From positions 36,682,862 through 36,746,861 of the forward strand of contig CM049307.1 of the NCBI GenBank assembly GCA_026874595.1: 64,000 bases of DNA. Direction: 5' to 3'. Shown here piece after piece: positions 46,290 to 59,100 of the stretch. Under the pieces are notes generated by a model, which searched no databases, was not told the origin of the DNA, and saw nothing but the letters and a program-made list of their open reading frames with translations. Source of the stretch: Sipunculus nudus (taxonomy: Eukaryota > Annelida > Sipuncula > Golfingiida > Sipunculidae). Positions within the stretch are counted from its first letter, which is position 1. The number at the start of each line of letters is the position of its first letter. The position numbers and the translations under genes were made by a program.

Positions 46290-46715
46290 TGAACAGCTGT
46301 AAACACTTCAGAAACACAAGAGACCTGCTGCCAACAGCTGCAGCTCAAGACACAGCTGCAAAAGTCATCAGGGACTGAAACAGATGACAATATCAGTCAT
46401 GGTCTTGACACAGCTGTACAAACCTCCAGTGATTGAAAGCAGTCCATATTAGCTGGTCTGCACAACAACAACTAGTGGGAGACTTTTACAAATCTGTGAG
46501 TTTCAACTGTAGCCTGTAGACAGCTATATCACTTTTCATACACAGTTGTTAATATCAACTAAACCCTGACTGCAGCTGTCCAGCCCCCTGGAACTGACAG
46601 AACTAGCATAAGTTTAATGTGTCTATGTCAGTATTGCACATTTCAGTGCCACCTTGACACAGTAGTACAGCTGCTAAGTGCCTGAGACAGCTATCAACGA
46701 CAGTTGCAGCTGGGA
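46290..46715. promoter_or_regulatory. Cluster of seven CAGCTG E-boxes
   Basis: CAGCTG starts at 46294, 46335, 46353, 46411, 46573, 46668 and 46707, with further CAGCT half-matches between them. CAGCTG is a bHLH E-box. The local sequence is CA/TG-rich without strict periodicity. It could be a regulatory cluster or a decayed simple repeat. It lies about 6 kb downstream of the USP22 stop. Confidence 0.3.
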
Positions 46716-47725
46716 CAAAGCAATGTGTCTCCTGTAACACTGACAGAGCTGTCACCTGTGGCTAAGGTAATCTGTCAGTGGTCTTCAAATGATTTGGTCT
46801 CTGGCAGCTAAAAGGGTTATAACACATAAATCCATAAAAATTTTACTGACTGTAAGAAGTATTAATTATGTACTATGACGCTTCTGATTAAAGCTCAAGC
46901 ACATTCAATCAGTGATACAGGAATCACTTTAATGAGTGTTCATAAGAGGCATTCATATGATATGGTGTGTGTTTATGTGTATGTCTAAATGATCATTTGC
47001 CTATGTATAAATTATGTTTATGCAAACATAACAAATTAAAGAAATATGTCTCTGATCTCTTGTATTCTTACCTACAGCAGTTTCTCATGGTACACATTGA
47101 TATAAATACATAGGATTACCTTCATGTACAATCAGCTTATCAAATCATTGATTCTTCAACAAGAACGAGACCCAATACAACTCTCAGCTCATCACAACAA
47201 CAAACATTCCAGTCCAGGTAATATCAAATATATGTATAGCAGAAGAATTGTGTATATGAAGAAAACTTGATATAGACAATTTTTAAAGATAATGCTGTGA
47301 TACACTGCAGCTATAAAAGCTCAACTGGCACAAGTCATTTTTACCTGTCTCACATTCTTTTCATGTGCATCTTTCATGCATATTTGTAGCATGTATGATA
47401 CAGCTGAATAGACTGCAGGTTTAAAGTTAAACTTCAAACAGGACTACTTGGTATATATTAATTAAGTAGATACCACCACTTTCATATGAAATAACCATTA
47501 ATTTTCCTACTTGCCTAATTGGGGTCAAGGTTTTTTATCTTTTGTAATATATGACCCAGTTCAAGATGGCAATGCAGACGTGGCAACTGCTTGTCATCAT
47601 AGTATAATAAAGAGGAACAACATGTACTTAAAAACATGAACCATTTGACCAGTACAGACATAAGTACATGCCTAAGACAACAATAGCAATTGCATTATAT
47701 ATATATATATACATATATATATAAC

Positions 47726-47759
<34 letters not shown>

Positions 47760-50700
47760 TTAGAATAGATTTCAGCATGATTCATTCTTCTTTACACTGG
47801 TAAACCTTTGCAGTCGATAGCACATATACAGCATGACTGAAATAGTCCTTGTAATTCATTGATCTGGCAAACAGTTTATCCAACTAACCTAATGTGCTCA
47901 CAATTTTATATATTACATAATTACATTGATATAAACACAGGAGGACCTGGTGCATTGGAAGCATCCAGCTTTCACCACTGTTTGGTATGCACTGATCATC
48001 TTGTTCAGTTCCTGAGGTAAATTGAGGTACACTCTTTCCTATTCCTTCTGCAGCTCAACTAAATCACAATTAAAGCCCATACAATGAGCCCCCCAAAGCT
48101 GCCACCAATCCCCAATTCAAAAAGCCAAACCCAGTAGAAATACAGGAAACTATCAAATACAAACTGAGGTTCAGACAGATTTTATAAGTTTCTTTATACA
48201 AGCAGCCGTCATACAGAATCACGCATTCTGGTCATGGCCGGTAAATGAGAAATCAATAACCTTCAGCAACCAATAACTAGGTGTATGCAACCTAAAGATT
48301 TACAAATAACCCTTATGAATGGCCATATTAAAAGTCATGATATCAGTGAGTATGTTGTCTCAGGAGCAGTTATTGTGACAATCTAAATGACTACAGAAAA
48401 TTAAACCTGTTTTCAAGGCAATATGAATAAACAGTATGTAGGGGAAAAAAATTGAAATATGTGACAATATGAAAAACAAGGGCCTAGAAGGACAAAAAGT
48501 CCTCCACCATATGTTTAACTAGGTAAGTGCCACATCAGTGATGGGGCGGATCTATGGACAGACAGACACCGACCATTTTAGTGGTCCTCCCTCCTTACAG
48601 AGGGAGACAATAAAGACCACAAGAAAATTTGCTGTAGATCAAAAACATTGTCAGAATTTGTTCTTAGAAGAAATCAGGATCTGTAACTTAGCTTTTTATC
48701 TTTTTGACACCTAAAGAACAATAGCTACATACTGTGGTTGACTTCATATTCACGAGGTTAACATTTCACGATTTTAACCTTTTCACTGTCTTGTGAGGGT
48801 TCAATTTTCGCGATCTGGATTTCGAGTATATCCATCATTTTATGAATCAATTATACAAAGTAATATGTCCACAAAATTAAAAAAAATGAAAGGGCCCCAA
48901 GTGAATACTGAATGATGATGATAACAAATATGATATTCTACGGAATACATTATCTCAATTATTCACATTATATTGAAAGGGAACATAGGTAACTGATACC
49001 CAAATAGTAAAAAAAACTGACCTAAACTGCAACTGATTATAATCCAATAGATATCTTTAAGAATCTAGCCATGCTATCAATCATATAAATTATAAAACAT
49101 ACTGAGAACACATGCTCATCGAATCATCAAAAAATTACAGAGATGGTATACAGTCAAAGAGTATAAGGATATAAGAAAAGAGTAACATATTCTAAAAGAT
49201 TAGGAAAGCAGCCTTACAGATGTGCACAATGGCAATGAGCTGGATTGAGGGAAGTCAGTTAAAGGGTTATAGACTGACTGTAGAGAATTGGGAACATATA
49301 CAGATTGCCATGAACTGCAGTAGTGTATGTGGGAAATGCTCAAGACCAAATGCAGAACAGCTGGTAAAAGAAGCAATGTGAATATATTTACGAAGAATGG
49401 GATAGTTATGGCCTGACAACTGTAACAATACATTAGTGGGGTAGTCATTACAATAAATGTACAGATATATGAAGTTATAATACAAAACTGTACATACCGG
49501 TAAGTTAACTGTTCAGAAGGTGGAAAAGTGAAAAATGAAGAGTTTCAGCATTTAGATAGTTTCGGACACACCATTCTATACAAGTCCTTCAATTCATAGG
49601 TCTTTGACCATCTGTAAATTATTCTGAACTGCATACCACTACAGAAACAATAAGTATTAGGTGGCTTTGTTTGATTTATCAAGAAATACATCTCAGTTCT
49701 GTTCTATTTAACCAGCAAGCATGTACTAGCTTCAGTCCCTAACAAGAATAAATAAAGCATACAAACAAACAGATATGCAATAATTTCAAACTGACTGTTC
49801 ATCCATGACCTTAAGTTCAAAAAGATAAAATTACCAACAACACTGACTTGAGCTATTGAAAACAGATTCCTGGTGTAACTGAACTTGGTGAAGTAGTCTA
49901 AATGAGCAATTAGATATGTTGCACAAAACAAAACTTGTTACACCATTCCAGTTTGGGGAAGGCACATAAGCACAATTCCTTGAGTTTTCAAGTTTTGGAA
50001 GAAAGTTCAGCACACTGTGTGCTAAATTCATGTTACACAATACGCAAAATCTGGAATCAACAACTTTGAACATCAGTAACACCAGTGGAAGCCATCAGTC
50101 ACAGCCTGTTGGCCTTAAAACACAGAGGACTACAGAAAAAAATCACACTTTATATCAGACTCTGGTCTTCTGCGAATGAAATTGGTACCAGCAGAACTCC
50201 AAAGAATAGCCCTAACAAAAGAAAACTGACCCTAACTCAATTCTTTCAAAAGGCATACATAGAAAACCTGTTTTCATAAATGTAAGATAATTTATAAGGT
50301 TTTTATACATATGGGCAAAGCTACAAGACAGCTGAATTCATAAAGCACTGCTGAACATAAGGAGAAACATTGCATGCTCAAAAAGAGTATTACCCATTAC
50401 TGGTACCCTGCTGTGCTGACATTAATCTCTCTATTTCTATGACCTGATAAACCTTCATCCATATAATATTGACCTGGTTACCTTGATCCCTGATGGACAA
50501 GGCTTTAATTTAAACATATGCTCATTAGAACAGATATCTTTATTACATAAAAACTTGCTGATTTTGGGCTAATACTAATTCAATGACCCATGTCTGCCTC
50601 TCTTTCATGAATAATGACATGAAAAGACCTATCAGTACATTCTTTAAAGACTTTCTTACCTTGAGGTTCAGCATCAAACAACTATTGAGCCAGCATCCAA

Positions 50701-50789
50701 GGAAAGCCTGTCAAAATTTTAAAGTGTTGTAACTTTTACACTTTCTACTTTATGAAAGTATTTTGATTTTCAATCAGGAATACCAAGTG
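46716..50789. other. Gene-poor interval downstream of USP22
   Basis: AT-rich with no recognised gene. (AT)n lies at 47695-47758. A degraded TIR relative (ACTGTGGTTGACTTC) starts near 48730. Part may be USP22 3' UTR. Confidence 0.5.
47695..47758. repeat. (AT)n microsatellite
   Basis: Interrupted AT tract of about 64 bp. Confidence 0.9.
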
Positions 50790-51446
50790 GTGGGTATGAG
50801 AACAAGTGACCCAAAGGTAACAATGCTCAGCTGACTAGGAAAACATTCACAAAAGGAATTTGATCATCTGAATGCCAAATTTTGTAGGTGGAATTCCATT
50901 TCAACTTAAGCATAGCTCCGAGGATATGGTAACATAGACCTAATTTTAGGTTTCCATGGAGATTTTTTATGGACCTCCGTGGATGTCAAGTTAGAAGATT
51001 CTAGGTCTAATGGTTACAATTTATGCCTGGTTAAGGGACAATCGCATCTTTGAAGGTCTCAAAAATAGAAAAAAATGTGTAAAAATTAGAAAAAATCCAG
51101 GTGGCACCACCAGTCTGCAGAAACTTGTGAAACACTTCATGATGAATACGCATGCAAAGAATCATGGTTATCGATGCATAAGTTGTTCAGACACTGGAGC
51201 TTTTGTATCAAATTTTCAATTATTCTGGGGGGTACTTCTGAGCCCCATATCTCGGAGGATATGGGTAACAGAGACCTAATTTCAGGTTCCAAGGAGACTT
51301 TTCGTGGACCTCCCTGTTTGTCTAGTAAGAAGATTCCAGGTTCAGCAGTTACCATTTGCGCCTGGTTAACGGATGATGACGGACAGACAGACAACGGACA
51401 AAGAGTGATTGCTATAGCTCAGTTGACTTTCAGTCAGCTGTGCTAA
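50790..51446 (+). repeat. Dispersed repeat Q, two ~325-bp units with terminal hairpin
   Basis: Starts ACAAGTGACCCAAAGGTAAC followed by AATGCTCAGCTGA, and ends with a hairpin at 51415-51445 (arms TAGCTCAG-T-TGACT and AGTCA-G-CTGTGCTA). Two internal units are about 325 bp apart (GACCTAATTTTAGG and GACCTAATTTCAGG). A GGTGGCACCACC core lies near 51101. Non-coding. Confidence 0.65.
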
Positions 51447-51862
51447 AAATGGCCCCAAAGAGTGTAAGTCTTAACAGTGAAACCAGATAGATTCAGACAT
51501 TTCCTGATATTCATCCACTTCCGAAAACAATGTAATTTATTACAATACATTTTGCAGCAAGTCAGCAGCAGCAATCATATACTTTCTGAATGAGACCAGT
51601 AAATAATATCATCCTCCAACCATAGATTCACCTGATCATCTATATATTATAAAACTGCAGATTCTTTGCAATGTAAGTTGCAAAGTAAGAATATCATAGA
51701 ATATCTACACAAACAGGTATCACCACACATAGAATATTCACTTATTCCACACTCTCATGACTTGTATCAGACATGGCAAATATCATAACCTCAAACCAGA
51801 CTATATTAATTACACCATTGACTGCTGTTCAGCTGTATAGGTCACATACATACAACAGGTAC

Positions 51863-51956
51863 CAGGGGTGGATTTAGAGGGTGGCAGACATACTTTTATA
51901 CCTAAACCATGGAGTTTAACCCACCCCCCTTTCTTAGGTTCTGTATCCACCCCTTG
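51863..51956. mobile_element. 94-bp hAT-like MITE
   Basis: Termini CAGGGGTGGATTTAGAG and CTGTATCCACCCCTTG are imperfect inverted repeats. No 8-bp target duplication was visible. Confidence 0.55.
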
Positions 51957-52034
51957 GTACTTTGAATTTCACAGCTTTTATCAAATGGCCACATGATTTG
52001 AGCAACTGAAACAGTAATTCGGGCACAGGACACA

Positions 52035-52037
<3 letters not shown>

Positions 52038-52084
<47 letters not shown>

Positions 52085-52100
52085 TTATATATATATATAT
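52038..52100. repeat. (AT)n microsatellite
   Basis: Interrupted AT tract of about 63 bp. Confidence 0.9.
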
Positions 52101-52879
52101 CACAGGAATTTCATGAAAAAAGGAATTGTTTCCCAGGGACTATTATATCAATGCCAAGACTCCGGCCTGATCCCACTCAAATCCATGCCGACTAGTATGT
52201 GGTGCCACCTATGGGCCGTGCAGTAAATTTAACATAATAGATATATGTACCAAACATTCTGGCATCCATTTTACAGTGATGTAAAATTTTCATGCGTGCA
52301 GATGGCATGGAAAGATTTAATAACAGGAAATGCCTTAAGGTATATAAACACCATTTTAATGTATGTATGCATACATACACATATTTATGACTGGTAAACT
52401 ATGGTTTCCTTGATATCCTTTCAATATCAATAAAATTTCCTAAAAATTTCTTATCTTTCAAATTGCACATGTTATTGGGCCAATGATGGTAAAAGGGCCT
52501 GAATCAGAGTAAAACATATCTGCTGCATTCATTCTTGAAAGAGAAGTCCCCAGGAAAAAAATCCTTTTTTTAAAGTCTGTCCTGTGATTTGAACATGTCC
52601 TCACAAAGCTTCTGTGGATACACAATATAGTCTTAAAAATATGAACTATATCACAAAATGGTGTCATAATACTGCCCTAACACCTGTAGTAAACACAGAC
52701 CTACAAGAGTAAGCAGCTGAAGCTGTGAATCACATGACGGTGTATGTCAGTTTATACCTGTGTCTGAGACACAGTGGTAATCGGAGGGAGAACACTGGTA
52801 ATACTGGAGTCACGAGGCTTGTTCCCCTTCACATCGTCAAATCACACTCTGGCTGCAAAGCCCACCATAGCACTGCAGT

Positions 52880-54934
52880 CTACTCATATTCCAACACTTG
52901 CTTGTGGTAAAATAAGAGATACCTACAACAACATCACAGATACAGTCAGAATTACTTGCTTTGCATCTTTAAGTTAGAGATACAATAATAGATATCAACA
53001 TTAAATTACTGATACTAGTACAGTGAGAAAACCTGCATTAGAGATACTGTAATAGATATTTCTACATCTAAATGACAAAAAAAGAGATGGCTGCATAAAA
53101 TCTCAACACTGAAGATACAATAAGAAATTTTTCAGAAAAATAATCAAAATGACTGAAACACACGCTTAAAATATCAAATGAGAGGAACACAGATTTGCCA
53201 GAAATGTCCAACATTCAATTCTCAAAATAAGATAGAGATACCATCATGATCTAAGTGATATAATCAAGATATCACCAAACAAATCTCATATTTCAAAAAT
53301 GCAACAAGAGATACCTGCAAAGAGATACAGTATAACAGACCTTCACTAATTACAGAGTCAGGTAAGGCAAAAATGCAGGCAAAAACACCTCAATTTTGAG
53401 GGTGCAAAAAGTTGGGGCTGTACTAAAATAAATTTAAAAGTCAGCCTATCTTTATTTTTTCTGTAATTAGATACATATCTATACACATATATATACATCC
53501 TGAATCTTCTTTGATGTTATTATTTTACTACATGTTCAAGCTGCATAGTGAAGCAACATGTAAAATACAGCATTGAGTGTTTACTTTAGATCTCACTCAT
53601 CACTGCTGAGCATGAGTCTTCATGTTTTTTTTTTCTTAATGTAACTCACCCCTCACTGTTGAGCACATCGTCAAGTCTGGCTTTGGTAATGAGATGGTCC
53701 TCACATCGGAACCATTGGTCTTTGTGCTGTCGGATATAACACGTATAATGCCCGGTATCAGCAGTACCGCGGTGGTTCACTACCGCATACAAAGAGTACC
53801 TGTAATACAAACACTACACCTTAAAGAACAGTTCCCTAGCAATAATCAATATGCTGTACAAGGGACAAGATTTAGATTCATGAGAGTCCTGATCCTAATA
53901 CAGGCTACAAACAAAAGTTATGGCATCTACCTGAATAGAAAATTCAGTATTACAGGAATCCAGCTTAACATTCAGTTTCACATCCAACTGAGAATATAAT
54001 CAATGGATTCCTATTAAAAATATTATTTATAAAAATACACTGAATTAATAATAACTACAAAGCTCAGCAGCTGTTATGTGCTGGGTATCACCAAACCTTT
54101 TTTGTAGCCAAATGATGATTTACCATTAAGATTTTAGATGATTTTGCAAAAGCAAGATGGCCTAGGATAATAACTAATTCCAGGAGGATATAGGAATAAT
54201 AGGAGTCAGAAAAACTGAACAATCAATACAAGGCATCTTCAATACAGGTGAATGTTCAGGTCTCTATAACACCTTGTGTAAAAAAAAATGGTTTTAACAG
54301 CAGGCACTTTTGGATAACATAAAAGTCTGCATCGGAAACCTTACAGTTAGGCAAAGTATATCATCCTTTTTCCAATTAGATGCCAGGTAAAAAGGGTACC
54401 AGCACAGGTTGAAATGGGGACTCAATATGGATCCCTGTGCAGTTAAAAGTCTAGCATATGTCAAAGGCAGCCTAAGATAATCCTACTATCACTTGAGGAA
54501 TATGGCAAGATCCCAAAAAGCGCTATTTAGTTCTTAACTTTGTCGATACAAGTTCCCTCGAAATCAAATTATCTCTGCAGATAGACGTAGTTCTGGAACC
54601 CTGATAGGTTTATTCCACCTAGTTTCTTGAAATTTGTGTCAACACTATATCGAGGTTACAGGTCATATGTCAAAATTATGGGTATAATACTAGTATTAAT
54701 TAACAAGTGACCTGAAGCATCAACAGCCTATCAGCTCTCCTTACACCCATCCATCATCATGTACACTTACTTGTTGTCACATGAAAGACTGACAGCACAG
54801 TCCTGGACGACCTGATGACTGTAGCCATTATTATGGCTACGAGACGATGACATGAATGGCGTCATGTCCAGCTCCTCAGGGAATGAAACATAGGTTGAGA
54901 TCTTCTTGTGGTAGCCAGTGGAATGCTCAAAACG
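52880..54934 (-). CDS. USP22: Ubiquitin-specific protease 22 (SAGA DUB), last three coding exons; partial
   Basis: Catalytic subunit of the SAGA deubiquitinase module, which removes ubiquitin from H2B in the nucleus. Exons in order: 54771-54934, 53650-53799, 52880-52922, joined in frame by GT-AG introns and ending in TAG. They encode 118 C-terminal residues. The catalytic histidine lies in the middle exon ([15 protein letters not shown]); the fold's end YLLFYHKQ and the terminal LEYE match the USP22/USP51/USP27X/Nonstop group. The first exon here begins [19 protein letters not shown], with DMTPFM downstream. The zinc finger, catalytic Cys box and start lie beyond the window to the right; no upstream exon was found between 54935 and 64000, so that intron exceeds 9 kb. 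USP22 rather than a vertebrate paralogue is inferred from taxonomy. Confidence 0.93.
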
Positions 54935-55344
54935 CTGGAAAATTAAAGAAACAGAACAGCTCTGTTTAATTTAATCACCTAAATAGTAACTTACAGCCAT
55001 GTTACAAGTACTATAAAAACAAATCTGCAACATTATATATATAATAATGATATGGGCAATTTTGCATAAGTTGTTAATTGATTGAAAATTGATGATTTCA
55101 AACAAAAAATACTGACATATAATCATTTAATGCCAAAGTTAATGAAGTGGTGACTAAGTGCATATATCTATTTTCAAGCTTATCACAGATGACACATTGT
55201 TATTTGACATGGTAAAGAATCTTAGTTTTGTGATTTAGCTAATGTATACTGTACTCACCACCAATGGATAAGTACCCTCATATAATTAAAATGCAAAATA
55301 ATATCTGGTGAAAAAATCAAATAGTTTTTTAATAATTACTGTTT
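54935..55344. other. USP22 intron
   Basis: AT-rich intronic sequence with no recognised exon. Confidence 0.6.
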
Positions 55345-56090
55345 TCACAAACTAGGGACCCATGGGTCATAGCGCTCAGCTGAAGTTTGAAATTTTTGCA
55401 AATGCAAAATATGTAAAATATTCTATTGTAATGTTTTTCATTTATATAAGCATATGAGAAGCTTTGAGGATAGGGGCCCTCCTCTTTGGTCATAGTAAAG
55501 TTCTAAATATATGATTGCAAAACTAATACTCTGACAAGACTGTCATGAAGAAAAACAGTAAAAGTTTTGAGACATTGGGATGCATCTGAAAAATTTACAG
55601 ATGGACAATCAAGTGGACAGAATGGACTGATACCTTTCATTTCACTTTCAAGGGAATAATGCATTTAAGTTTATACTAAAGCCTATTTTTTTAGCATATC
55701 CACTTTTTCCATTAATAGTTTTTAATCAGATTATTTTTTTTTTACAAGTAAAAAAAAATCTGAAAATATAAGTTATAATATCTGAATTCTAAGTTGCAAT
55801 CATTATTTATCAAGAGTGTAGCTCATATTGGGTCATATTATACATACGTATATATTTTATTATTTTTAAATCACAAATGTTTAACCTAAATTTAAAAGAA
55901 AATAATGCCACAACATGGCATCTGCAAGATTATTCCTTGAGTTTTCAGTACATGCTTAATTTTATTCACCAAAATAAAAGATTCAGTAAATTTGATAAAA
56001 TAAAAACATCTTTAAAAATAAAGTACATACTGTTGGTTGAATGAGGGACAAATAATAGCATTGTGCTAATTACTATTTCAGCTATAATTT
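55345..56090 (-). repeat. Dispersed repeat A, inverted copy
   Basis: Reverse complement of 1-812 with substitutions and small indels. The terminal block (GACCCATGGGTC palindrome, then a GCGCTCAGCTGAA block) is at its left end. It lies in the USP22 intron, directly next to the tandem-repeat element. Confidence 0.8.
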
Positions 56091-56101
56091 ATTACTGGAA
56101 C

Positions 56102-59100
56102 TAGATATTTCTTGGCACCATCTTGCCATAGTATCCCCAGACAATTATTCCCCCCCCCCTTTAAGAATAGGCCCCCAATCTTCAGCAACAATTAATATCA
56201 GATCACACTCATAGAAAAGGTCATTCTCATAGAAAAGGTCATGATCCAAATTTCAATATACATCATCCCCTAACCCATGTCTATGTATATGCAAGAAATC
56301 TGTCCATTAGTTTTTGACTTATAATGCTCACAATACTGTTAAGTGGCAATGATGGGGTATTAAACGGCACGAAAACAAGTAAAAGAATAACAGGTGGCAC
56401 CACCTGTTTCCCATACATGACAACACTATCCAAGATCTTCATTCAAGTTGATTTTTTGACCAATCAATGCATCCCTTATTGAGAAATTAATGATTTTGTG
56501 TGATTTTCACCATATATGGCAATATTCAAGGTCAAGGCCACTCATTGGAAAGGTCATGACCCCTATTCAAATAAACATTATCCTATAACCCATATCCATG
56601 TATATGCATAATATGAAAGAAATTTGTCCATTAGTTTTTGACTTATAATGCTCACAGTACTGATAAATGGCAATGATGGGGTATTAAACGGCACAAAACA
56701 AGTAAAAGAATAACAGGTGGCGCCACCTGTTTCCGGTACATGACAATACTTTCCAAGATCTTCGAACATGTTGATTTATGGACCAATGCATGCATCCCTT
56801 ATTGAGATATTAATGATTTTGTGTGATTTTCACCATATATGGCAATATTCAAGGTCAAGGCCACTCATTGGAAAGGTCATGACCCCTATTCAAATAAACA
56901 TTATCCTATAACCCATATCCATGTATATGCATAATATGAAAGAAATTTGTCCATTAGTTTTTGACTTATAATGCTCACAGTACTGATAAATGGCAATGAT
57001 GGGGTATTAAACGGCACAAAACAAGTAAAAGAATAACAGGTGGCGCCACCTGTTTCTGGTACATGACATTACTATCCAAGATCTTCGAACATGTTGATTT
57101 TTGGACCAATGCATGCATCCCTTATTGAGATATTAATGATTTTGTGTAATTTTCACCATATATGGCAATATTAAAGGTCAAGGCCACTCTAATAGGAAAG
57201 GTCATGACCCCAATTTATATATACATCATCCCATAACCCATGTCTATGTATATGCATAATATGAAAGAAATCTGTCCATTAGTTTTTGACTTATAATGCT
57301 CACAGGTTATAAATGTAAGTGGCAATGATGGGGTATTAAACGGCACAAAAACAAGTAAAAGAATAACAGGTGGCGCCACCTGTTTCCGGTACATGACATT
57401 ACTATCCAAGATCTTCGGTCAAGTTGATTTTTGGACCAATGCATGCATCCCTTATTGAGAAATTAATGATTTTGTGTGATTTTCACCATATATGGCAATA
57501 TTCAAGGTCAAGGCCACTCATTGGAAAGGTCATGACCCCTATTCAAATAAACATTATCCTATAACCCATATCCATGTATATGCATAATATGAAAGAAATT
57601 TGTCCATTAGTTTTTGACTTATAATGCTCACAGTACTGATAAATGGCAATGATGGGGTATTAAACGGCACAAAACAAGTAAAAGAATAACAGGTGGCGCC
57701 ACCTGTTTCCGGTACATGACAATACTTTCCAAGATCTTCGAACATGTTGATTTTTGGACCAATGCATGCATCCCTTATTGAGATATTAATGATTTTGTGT
57801 AATTTTCACCATATATTGCAATTTTTCAAGGTCAAGGCCACTCTAATAGGAAAGGTCATGACCCCAATTTATATATACATCATCCCATAACCCATGTCTA
57901 TGTATATGCATAATATGAAAGAAATCTGTCCATTAGTTTTTGACTTATAATGCTCACAGGTTATAAATGTACTGTTAAGTGGCAATGATGGGGTATTAAA
58001 CGGCACGAAAACAAGTAAAAGAATAACAGGTGGCGCCACCTGTTTCCGGTACATGACATTACTATCCAAGATCTTCGGTCAAGTTGATTTTTGGACCAAT
58101 GCATGCATCCCTTATTGAGAAATTAATGATTTTGTGTGATTTTCACCATATATGGCAATATTCAAGGTCAAGGCCACTCATTGGAAAGGTCATGACCCCT
58201 ATTCAAATAAACATTATCCTATAACCCATATCCATGTATATGCATAATATGAAAGAAATTTGTCCATTAGTTTTTGACTTATAATGCTCACAGTACTGAT
58301 AAATGGCAATGATGGGGTATTAAACGGCACAAAACAAGTGAAAGAATAACAGGTGGCGCCACCTGTTTCTGGTACATGACATTACTATCCAAGATCTTCG
58401 AACATGTTGATTTTTGGACCAATGCATGCATCCCTTATTGAGATATTAATGATTTTGTGTAATTTTCACCATATATGGCAATATTAAAGGTCAAGGCCAC
58501 TCTAATAGGAAAGGTCATGACCCCAATTTATATATACATCATCCCATAACCCATGTCTATGTATATGCATAATATGAAAGAAATCTGTCCATTAGTTTTT
58601 GACTTATAATGCTCACAGGTTATAAATGTAAGTGGCAATGATGGGGTATTAAACGGCACAAAAACAAGTAAAAGAATAACAGGTGGCGCCACCTGTTTCC
58701 GGTACATGACATTAATATCCAAGATCTTCGGTCAAGTTGATTTTTGGACCAATGCATGCATCCCTTATTGAGAAATTAATGATTTTGTGTGATTTTCACC
58801 ATATATGGCAATATTCAAGGTCAAGGCCACTCATTGGAAAGGTCATGACCCCTATTCAAATAAACATTATCCTATAACCCATATCCATGTATATGCATAA
58901 TATGAAAGAAATGTCCATTAGTTTTTGACTTATAATGCTCACAGTACTGATAAATGGCAATGATGGGGTATTAAACGGCACAAAACAAGTAAAAGAATAA
59001 CAGGTGGCGCCACCTGTTTCTGGTACATGACATTACTATCCAAGATCTTCGAACATGTTGATTTTTGGACCAATCGAGCATCCCTTATTGAGATATTAAT

